Assembly (NCBI GenBank): GCA_964555675.1
Contig: CAZKTU010000204.1
Location: 1-12,470 of the forward strand
From: CAIWXH01 sp964555675
Lineage (GTDB): Bacteria; Chloroflexota; Chloroflexia; Chloroflexales; Chloroflexaceae
Reading direction: 5' to 3'
DNA length: 12,470 nucleotides
Shown here: positions 7,013 through 12,470 of the stretch, piece by piece
Layout of the letters: each line of letters begins with the position of its first letter
Numbering within the stretch: position 1 is the stretch's first letter
Translations under genes and position numbers: made by a program
Notes under the pieces: model-generated
What the model was told of the DNA's origin: nothing
Database searches by the model: none
The model's input: only the letters and a program-made list of their open reading frames with translations

Positions 7013-9856
7013 CTAGGCTTGCAGGGCAGGCCGAGGCGCGGCCGAGCGGCTGCGCAGGTAGAGCTTCTCGACCTCCACCGCCACGAACAGGGCCAGGCCG
7101 AGGCCGACGCAGACCAGCAGATCGACGGCGGCCAGGGGCTGGAGGCCCAGAAACACGCCCAGGGGGCTGTAGAGGGCCAGGAGCTGCAGGCCAACTACCA
7201 GGGCGATCACGCCCCACATCACCCGGTTCGAGAAGACCCCGATCGTGAACAGCGACTCGGTGTTCGAGCGCGTGGCCAGAGCCTGGAAGACCTGCAGGAA
7301 GGCCAGCGTCGTGAACATCACCGACTGCCACTGGCCCAGCCCCTGGCTGTAGTACCAGAAGCCGACGCCCAGGGTCAGCAGGCCAATCGCGATGCCCACC
7401 CAGGTCACCTGCCAGCCCATCCCGCCCGCAAAGATCCCGTCGGTGGGCTTGTGCGGCGGGCGCCGCATCACATTGCGCTCGGCCGGCTCCACGCCCATGC
7501 TCAGCCCGAGCAGCCCGTCGGTCATCAGGTTGAGCCAGAGCAGCTGCAGGGGCAGCAGGGCCACAGCGGCCTCCAGGGGCAGCCCGCCGAGGAAGAACAG
7601 CACCGGCCAGAGCAGCATCACCAGCACCTTGCCGATGTTGCCGGCCACGGCGAACTTCACGAAGCGGCGCAGGTTGTCGTAGATCACCCGCCCCTCCTCG
7701 ACCGCGGCGACGATCGTGGCGAAGTTATCGTCGCGCAGCACCATGTCCGAGGCCTCTTTCGAGACGTCGGTGCCGGTAATGCCCATGGCCACGCCGATGT
7801 CGGCCTTCTTGAGGGCCGGCGCGTCATTCACGCCGTCGCCGGTCATCGCCACAACCTGACCCTGTCCCTGGAGCGCGGCCACAATCTTCAGCTTGTGCTC
7901 GGGGCTGACCCGCGCGAAGACCGAGGTCGTCGCCGCGACCTGCGCCAGCTCCGCGTCGCTCATCGCGTTGAGCTGGGTGCCCGTGACCACCCGCTCGTCA
8001 GTGGCGATGCCCAGGTCGCGGGCGATGTAGCTGGCGGTGAGGGGATGATCGCCGGTGATCATCACCGGGCGGATGCCCGCGCTGCGGCAGGTGGCGACGG
8101 CGGCGCGCACCTCGGGCCGCGGCGGATCGATCATGCCGGTCAGGCCGAGGAAGATCAGCTCGCGCTCGACCTCGGCGATGCCCTCGGTGGAGGGCAGGGG
8201 GCGGAAGGCCGCGCCGAGTACGCGCATCCCGTTACGGGCCATGCGCTCGTTGTCGCTCAGGATGGCCTGGCGGCGCTCCTCGGTCAGGGGCTCGGCGCGA
8301 CCATCCTCCCAGACGTGGGTGGTCACCTCGAGCAGCCCGTCCACCGCGCCCTTGGTGATGGCAATAAACGGGGCCTCGGGGGCGTAGCCGCCGCGGTTCC
8401 AGATCTGGCCCAGCTGCATGGGCAGCCCTGCGCCGCGCTCGTGCACGGTGGTCATGCGCTTGCGGTCGCTATCGAACGGCAGCTCGGCGACCCTGGGCAG
8501 GGCCTTGTGCAGGTCGTGCTTGACCAGTCCGCCGCGGGCCGCGGCCACCAGCAGAGCGCTCTCGGTGGGGTCGCCCATGGCCTCGTACTTGCCCGTGGCG
8601 CTGTCAATTTGCAGCGAGGCGTCGTTGCAGAGCGCGCTGGCGGCCAGCAGCAGCCCGAGGCCCTGAGGGTTGCCCGCGCGCAACTCGGGCACGGGCACCC
8701 CGGGCGTGAGGGTGGCGCCCTCGCTGCGCAGCCGCTCGCTCAGGTCGACGCTCGTGCCGGGCACCGCAATCATGGTCACGGTCATGCGGTTCTCGGTGAG
8801 CGTGCCGGTCTTGTCCGAGCAGATCGTAGTGACCGAGCCGAGGGTCTCGACCGCGGGAAGCTTGCGGATCAGCGCATTGCGCCGGAGCATGCGCTGGGCG
8901 CCCAGGGCCAGGGTGAAGGTCACCACGGCGGGCAGGCCCTCGGGAATGACCGCTACGGCCACCGAGATGGCGGTGAGAACCATGTCGGCGAAGCTCTCGC
9001 CCATGGCCAGGCCAATCCCGAGAATGAGCAGGGCGACGATCACGCCGGCGACGGCGAGCTGCTTGCCGACGGCGTCGAGGCGCTGCTGGAGCGGGGTCTG
9101 CTCGTTCTTCACGGCCTGGAGCAGCCCGGCGATCTTGCCCAGCTCGGTGCTCATACCGGTGGCGACGACCACGGCGGCGCCGCGGCCGTAGGTCACCAGG
9201 GTGCCCATATAGCCCATATTCTTGCGGTCGCCCAGGGGCACCTCGGCCTTCTCGATGGCCTGGATGTGCTTCTCGATAGGCTCCGACTCGCCGGTCAGGG
9301 CGGCCTCCTGGATGCGCAGGTTGACGCTCTCGATCACGCGCACATCGGCGGGCACGAGGTTGCCGGCCTCCAGCGCGATCACGTCGCCGGGCACCAGATC
9401 GCGGGCCGAGATCTCGCTGAGCTTGCCGTTGCGATAGGCGCGCACATTCGGCACGGCCAGCTTCTTGAGGGCGGCGATGGCCTTCTCGGCGCGATACTCC
9501 TGAAGGAAGCCCAGGAGGGCGAAGAGCACGACGATGGCGAGGATGGCTCCCGCCTCGAGGTACTTGCCGAGGAAGAGCGAGAGCCCGGCGGCGGCGATCA
9601 GGATCAGCACCATCACATTGGTGAACTGCTCCCAGAGGATGGCCAGGGGGCTCTTCGCACCCTTCTCGACCAGCTCGTTCGGGCCGTACTGGCCTTTGCG
9701 GAGCTGCGCGGCGGCCTCGCTCAGGCCGTTTGCCTCGCTCGCGAGGGCGGTGAGGGCGGCGGTCACGCTACGGCGGTGCCAGTCGTCGGCCTGGGTGACG
9801 GGCGGCGGCGGCGCCTCGCCTACGAGGCTGCGGTTAAGGGGCTGCTGCACGGTCAT
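7013..9856 (-). CDS. Type II P-type cation ATPase, Ca2+ pump family, with altered site I
   Basis: Membrane ATPase that most likely exports Ca2+. It has 947 residues. An N-terminal cation-ATPase domain (about 24-95) precedes TGES at 188-191, M4 VAVIPEGLPAVVT at 301-313, phosphorylation motif SDKTGTLT with Asp348, KGA at 502-504, TGD at 601-603 and TGDGVND at 672-678. M5 reads AGNIGKV at 738-744, M6 LNLMTDG at 775-781, and further helices follow to about 930. Glu306, Asn776 and Asp780 match the SERCA site II ligands. Lys743 and Gln855 stand where SERCA has the site I residues Glu771 and Glu908 (my gapless alignment by eye). That suggests one Ca2+ per cycle, or another ion. The start is uncertain: TAAGGAG lies only two bases before the ATG but eight before an in-frame GTG at 9850. 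It is divergent from the short sensor kinase. Confidence 0.93.
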   Translation of the reverse strand: MTVQQPLNRSLVGEAPPPPVTQADDWHRRSVTAALTALASEANGLSEAAAQLRKGQYGPNELVEKGAKSPLAILWEQFTNVMVLILIAAAGLSLFLGKYLEAGAILAIVVLFALLGFLQEYRAEKAIAALKKLAVPNVRAYRNGKLSEISARDLVPGDVIALEAGNLVPADVRVIESVNLRIQEAALTGESEPIEKHIQAIEKAEVPLGDRKNMGYMGTLVTYGRGAAVVVATGMSTELGKIAGLLQAVKNEQTPLQQRLDAVGKQLAVAGVIVALLILGIGLAMGESFADMVLTAISVAVAVIPEGLPAVVTFTLALGAQRMLRRNALIRKLPAVETLGSVTTICSDKTGTLTENRMTVTMIAVPGTSVDLSERLRSEGATLTPGVPVPELRAGNPQGLGLLLAASALCNDASLQIDSATGKYEAMGDPTESALLVAAARGGLVKHDLHKALPRVAELPFDSDRKRMTTVHERGAGLPMQLGQIWNRGGYAPEAPFIAITKGAVDGLLEVTTHVWEDGRAEPLTEERRQAILSDNERMARNGMRVLGAAFRPLPSTEGIAEVERELIFLGLTGMIDPPRPEVRAAVATCRSAGIRPVMITGDHPLTASYIARDLGIATDERVVTGTQLNAMSDAELAQVAATTSVFARVSPEHKLKIVAALQGQGQVVAMTGDGVNDAPALKKADIGVAMGITGTDVSKEASDMVLRDDNFATIVAAVEEGRVIYDNLRRFVKFAVAGNIGKVLVMLLWPVLFFLGGLPLEAAVALLPLQLLWLNLMTDGLLGLSMGVEPAERNVMRRPPHKPTDGIFAGGMGWQVTWVGIAIGLLTLGVGFWYYSQGLGQWQSVMFTTLAFLQVFQALATRSNTESLFTIGVFSNRVMWGVIALVVGLQLLALYSPLGVFLGLQPLAAVDLLVCVGLGLALFVAVEVEKLYLRSRSAAPRPALQA

Positions 9857-9858
9857 TG

Positions 9859-9865
9859 CTCCTTA
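9859..9865 (-). promoter_or_regulatory. Ribosome binding site with unusual spacing, leaves ATPase start open
   Basis: TAAGGAG on the minus strand is only two bases from the ATG at 9856. It is eight bases from an in-frame GTG at 9850 (third codon), which is the more usual spacing. Either start changes the protein by only two residues. Confidence 0.6.
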
Positions 9866-9869
9866 CAGC

Positions 9870-9929
9870 GGTCTCGCGCACACCAAAAAGCGAGACCTCA
9901 CGGCGTAAATGACGTCGCGATGGTCTCGC
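9870..9929. repeat. Three copies of GGTCTCGC, candidate operator array of the ATPase gene
   Basis: GGTCTCGC occurs at 9870-9877 and 9922-9929, and inverted (GCGAGACC) at 9890-9897, so centres are 20 and 32 bases apart, about two and three helical turns. The first two form a perfect inverted repeat with a 12-base spacer. They start 13 bases before the ATPase ATG, so they could act as DNA operators or as a hairpin in the leader next to the ribosome binding site. The same 8-mer, or its complement, also occurs inside kdpB (254-261) and kdpD (3508-3515), so single copies are not significant. Confidence 0.45.
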
Positions 9930-10091
9930 CTGTCGTGGTGGCTCACGACCTGAGCGCCGGGCGCAGTGCCGGACTGACGACGCTCAGCTCCGCTCGAGGC
10001 GGGCGGCTACTCCCCAACCAGGGATGGTGTGCGATCCCTCGTCAGAAGCATACCAGAAGACCCGCCGTTTGAGGAGTTTGGAAAGCATTTG

Positions 10092-10137
10092 GGCCCCCAG
10101 GCTCGGCGGGGGGGCCGTCGAGGCGGACGCGTATAAT
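10092..10137 (+). promoter_or_regulatory. Candidate promoter of the short kinase-kdpE operon
   Basis: A perfect TATAAT at 10132-10137 lies 31 bases before the kinase ATG. The place for a -35 hexamer (10109-10114, 17-base spacing) is six G residues, part of a seven-G run within the inverted repeat GGCCCCC/GGGGGCC. There is no TGn extension either. The promoter may need an activator, or the box may be fortuitous. Confidence 0.45.
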
Positions 10138-10168
10138 GTAGAGAAGCCAGCCAAACGAGGAGCAGCCT

Positions 10169-11665
10169 ATGCACAGCCCGCCGCTCGCGCCGACCCGCCG
10201 GCATATCATCGGAGGTGCGCCTTCGGCGGCGGCCCAGAGCGCGCTCAGCCTGGCTGCTGTGGCCTTGCTCACTGCGCTGATGGTGAGCCTGCAGGCGGTG
10301 ATCCACTCGGCGACCGCGGCGCTGTTCTACATCCTCGTCGTGCTGCTCAGCGCCATGGCCTTCGGCCTGAGCGCGAGCCTCGCGGCGGCCCTGCTCGCGG
10401 CCCTGGTCTTCACCTACTTCTTCATCCCGCCCTACGGCGGCTTCGGCATCACCTCGATCGAGGACGCTGTACGCCTGGCAGCCTTCCTCACGGTAGCCTT
10501 GCTGGTGAGCGGCCTGGCCAGCCGGGCGCGCTACCAGGCCCGGGCCGCCGCCAAGCGCGCCGCCGAGCTGAGCGCCCTGTATCAGCTCAGCCAGACCCTC
10601 GAGGCCGAGGTCGAACTCGCGCGCATGCTGCCCATCGTCGCCCGTACCACCATGAGCATCCTGGCTGTGCCGGGCTGCCAGGTCTTCCTCAACGATACCG
10701 GGGGCGCCCTCGCATGCCGCGCCGCAGAGGGCGTCATCGCAGCACCTTTTGAGGAGGCGCCTATTCGCTCCGAGCAGCGGACGCAGGGGATCATTCGCGT
10801 GATGCGCCGCGATCCCGGCACACCGCTCACTGCCGCCGAGCGCGAGCTGCTCCAGACCATCGCGATCCAGGTGAGCCTTGTGCTCGAGCGCGTGCGCCTC
10901 TCGGAGGTCGCCGGCCATGCTAGCGCCCTCGAAGAGTCGGACCGCCTCAAGTCCACCCTGCTCTCCCTGGTCTCCCACGACCTGCGCACGCCCCTGGCGG
11001 TGATCAAGGGCCTTGTGACCAGCCTGCTCGACCCGTCGCTCACCTGGACCGAGGCCATGCGGCGCGAGCTTTTGACCACCATCAATGAGGAGACCGACCG
11101 GCTCAATCGCATTGTGGGCGAACTGCTAGAGATGTCGCGCATCGAGGCCGGGGCAATCTCTACTGCCCGCTCGTGGCACGACCTCGACGAGCTGATCGTC
11201 GCCCTGATCGAAGAGCTGCGCCCACGGCTCCAGACGCACCCCCTGCTGCTCGACGTGCCGCACGATTTGCCCTGGGTGCGCATCAGCTACGCGCAGATCG
11301 AGCAGGTGCTGCGCAACCTGCTGGAGAATGCGGTCCACTACGCGCCCGCCGCGAGCGCGATCGAGGTCTGGGCGCGCGCCGCCCCCGGCATGGTGCGGGT
11401 CGAAGTGCGCGACCGAGGCCCCGGCGTGCCGCCCGAGCTGCGCGAGCGCATCTTCGAGAAGTTCGTGCGCGCCACCGCCGCCGAGCGCCATGCCGAGGGC
11501 TCGGGCCTGGGCCTGGCGATCTGCAAGGGGCTCGTCGAAGCCCACGGTGGCCGCATCTGGGTCGAGGAGCGGGCCGGGGGCGGGGCGGCCTTCGTCTTTG
11601 TCCTGCCTGTTGAGACCGCAGTGATCATGCGCGAGGGCTCGGAAGAAGCTCGCTCGCCGCAGTGA
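10169..11665 (+). CDS. Short KdpD-like sensor histidine kinase (DUF4118, GAF-like, HisKA, HATPase)
   Basis: Membrane histidine kinase of 498 residues. It has the DUF4118 four-helix membrane domain of KdpD (helices about 24-45, 50-66, 69-87 and 101-118). A GAF-like domain follows (about 133-242); it looks short. The kinase core has SHDLRTP with His270, N-box NLLENAVHY at 383-391, DRGPGV at 415-420, IFEKFVR at 428-434 and GSGLGLAI at 444-451. It lacks the N-terminal KdpD and Usp domains found in the kdpD at 3012, so it cannot sense through them. The ATG has AGGAG six bases upstream (10158-10162). kdpE follows 41 bases after its stop, so KdpE is its likely partner. The signal is unknown; K+, turgor or membrane state are guesses from the shared membrane domain. 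It could also be called a truncated KdpD paralogue. Confidence 0.93.
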   Translation: MHSPPLAPTRRHIIGGAPSAAAQSALSLAAVALLTALMVSLQAVIHSATAALFYILVVLLSAMAFGLSASLAAALLAALVFTYFFIPPYGGFGITSIEDAVRLAAFLTVALLVSGLASRARYQARAAAKRAAELSALYQLSQTLEAEVELARMLPIVARTTMSILAVPGCQVFLNDTGGALACRAAEGVIAAPFEEAPIRSEQRTQGIIRVMRRDPGTPLTAAERELLQTIAIQVSLVLERVRLSEVAGHASALEESDRLKSTLLSLVSHDLRTPLAVIKGLVTSLLDPSLTWTEAMRRELLTTINEETDRLNRIVGELLEMSRIEAGAISTARSWHDLDELIVALIEELRPRLQTHPLLLDVPHDLPWVRISYAQIEQVLRNLLENAVHYAPAASAIEVWARAAPGMVRVEVRDRGPGVPPELRERIFEKFVRATAAERHAEGSGLGLAICKGLVEAHGGRIWVEERAGGGAAFVFVLPVETAVIMREGSEEARSPQ

Positions 11666-11693
11666 TCATCCAGAAGCCGTGCGGTGAACTACC

Positions 11694-11698
11694 GGGAG
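11694..11698 (+). promoter_or_regulatory. Ribosome binding site that sets the kdpE start
   Basis: GGGAG eight bases before the ATG at 11707. It supports this start over an in-frame GTG at 11662 that overlaps the kinase stop (GTGA) but would add 15 residues not expected in front of a receiver domain. Confidence 0.7.
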
Positions 11699-11706
11699 CT
11701 AGCCCT

Positions 11707-12414
11707 ATGGCGCGCATTCTCGTCGTCGACGATGAGCCGCAGATCGGTCGGATGCTCAAGACCGTGCTCGGCGCCCACGGCCACACGGTGCTGGTGAAAG
11801 AGGATGGCGCGACCGCGGTGAACGAGGCGATAGGGTGGCAGCCCGAGGTGATCATCCTCGATCTGGGCCTGCCCGCCCTCGACGGGCTCGAGGTGATCCG
11901 CCGCGTGCGCACGTGGTCGCGGGTGCCGATCATCGTGCTGACCGTGCGCGACGCCGAGCAGGATAAGGTCGCCGCCCTCGACCTGGGCGCCGACGACTAT
12001 CTGACCAAACCCTTTGGCATGGACGAGCTCTTGGCCCGCCTACGTGTGGCGCTGCGCAACGCCGCCTGGCGCGCGGCGAGCGACGAGAGCCTCCTCACCT
12101 TCGGTCCGCTCCAGATCGACCACTCCCGCCGCCTGGTCACACTCGCCGGGCAAGAGGTCAAGCTGACGCCCACCGAGTACCAACTCCTCAGCCTGCTGGC
12201 CGGCAGCGCGGGCAAGGTGCTGACCCGCCAGCACTTGCTCACGACGATCTGGGGGCCGGGCGCAGCGCAGGACGCGCCGACACTGCGCGTCTTCATCACC
12301 CAGCTGCGCAAGAAGCTCGAGCTCGACCCGGCTCACCCGAGTATGATCCGCAACGAGCCCGGCATCGGCTACCGCTTTCAGCCGCCCACCGAAGAGCCGC
12401 CGGCAATTGAGTGA
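11707..12414 (+). CDS. kdpE: KdpE, OmpR-family response regulator of the Kdp system
   Basis: DNA-binding regulator, 235 residues, that is phosphorylated by its kinase and activates kdp transcription. The receiver domain begins MARILVVDDEP with acidic Asp8 and Asp9, phosphoacceptor Asp52 in ILDLGLP, Thr79 and Lys101 in LTKPFG. The winged-helix domain (about 128-225) has LTPTEYQLLSLLAGSAGKVL, then LRVFITQLRKKLE and the ending EPGIGYRF. Long stretches match E. coli KdpE as I remember it, such as the WSxVPxIVL, ALDxGADDYL and ARLRVALR segments and the same Asp52, so this is more specific than a generic OmpR-type call. It forms an operon with the short kinase upstream. It is the only response regulator in the window and so the probable target of the kdpD at 3012 as well. 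The 56 bases after it show no gene or clear terminator. Confidence 0.94.
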   Translation: MARILVVDDEPQIGRMLKTVLGAHGHTVLVKEDGATAVNEAIGWQPEVIILDLGLPALDGLEVIRRVRTWSRVPIIVLTVRDAEQDKVAALDLGADDYLTKPFGMDELLARLRVALRNAAWRAASDESLLTFGPLQIDHSRRLVTLAGQEVKLTPTEYQLLSLLAGSAGKVLTRQHLLTTIWGPGAAQDAPTLRVFITQLRKKLELDPAHPSMIRNEPGIGYRFQPPTEEPPAIE

Positions 12415-12470
12415 TTGTCTACCACGCGCAGGGGCAACGGTGGACCACAACCATACGAAAGCATGAATTG

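Larger units (their letters stand above)
9857..10168. other. 312-bp divergent intergenic region with repeats and promoter elements
   Basis: This spacer lies between the divergent ATPase and sensor-kinase genes. I see no credible gene in it. It holds three GGTCTCGC copies near the ATPase, small inverted repeats GTCGTG/CACGAC (9932-9937 and 9944-9949) and GCTCA/TGAGC (9941-9945 and 9951-9955). Near the kinase there is a GC-rich inverted repeat GGCCCCC/GGGGGCC (10092-10098 and 10110-10116) and a TATAAT box. The stretch from about 9990 to 10090 shows nothing I can interpret. Confidence 0.6.

Noticed and set aside
6932..10072. Plus-strand open frame of 1046 codons opposite the P-type ATPase, longer than the ATPase itself
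   Set aside because: The ATPase frame carries every P-type motif in order. The opposite frame has compositionally biased sequence with no recognisable domain and no good ribosome binding site.
9920..10072. Possible 50-codon plus-strand gene in the divergent spacer
   Set aside because: No ribosome binding site before its ATG, no hydrophobic or domain-like pattern, and it is only the tail of the long antisense frame.
1..12470. Insertion sequences, CRISPR arrays, tRNA or rRNA genes, attachment sites
   Set aside because: No transposase or integrase reading frame, no regularly spaced repeats and no tRNA-like cloverleaf was recognised on either strand.

Overview
The window is high-GC bacterial DNA, roughly two-thirds G+C by eye, with dense genes and GGAG-type ribosome binding sites. 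Everything recognisable concerns cation transport and its control. There are no tRNA or rRNA genes, transposases, phage genes or CRISPR repeats. The lineage cannot be fixed from the sequence. A Chloroflexota-like organism is a reasonable guess from the Kdp layout (kdpD divergent from the pump operon, kdpE elsewhere beside a short KdpD-like kinase), but that is inference from memory.

Left part (1-2824, minus strand): the start of a Kdp high-affinity K+ uptake operon, read right to left. It runs: a 30-residue one-helix protein of unknown function, kdpF (29 residues), kdpA (591 residues), then kdpB, which leaves the window after 284 residues. The genes are tightly coupled: 1 nt gap, 1 nt overlap (TGATG), 12 nt gap. 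kdpC presumably lies beyond the left edge. The first two genes are shorter than usual gene-finder cut-offs.

Divergent to it, across a 187-bp AT-rich spacer, is full-length kdpD (3012-5783, plus), the K+/turgor sensor kinase. No response regulator follows it. The spacer holds T-rich direct repeats like known KdpE sites on the pump side, and an inverted repeat around a candidate -10 box on the kdpD side.

Middle (5803-9856, minus strand): a DUF389/TIGR00341-type membrane protein of unknown function and, upstream of it, a 947-residue type II P-type ATPase of the Ca2+ pump family. A strong hairpin between them probably ends the ATPase transcript. The ATPase keeps the site II calcium ligands but has Lys and Gln where SERCA has site I glutamates, which predicts a one-site pump.

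Right part (10169-12414, plus strand): a short sensor kinase with the KdpD-type DUF4118 membrane domain but without the KdpD N-terminal ATP-binding and Usp domains, followed by kdpE. A 312-bp spacer separates it from the divergent ATPase and carries three copies of GGTCTCGC and a perfect TATAAT box.

Working model (inference): two DUF4118 kinases, KdpD and the short one, may feed one KdpE, which controls the K+ pump and possibly the neighbouring Ca2+-type ATPase. The best candidates for something undescribed are this two-sensor layout, the extra micro-protein ahead of KdpF, the altered cation site of the ATPase, and the repeat arrays in the two divergent spacers.
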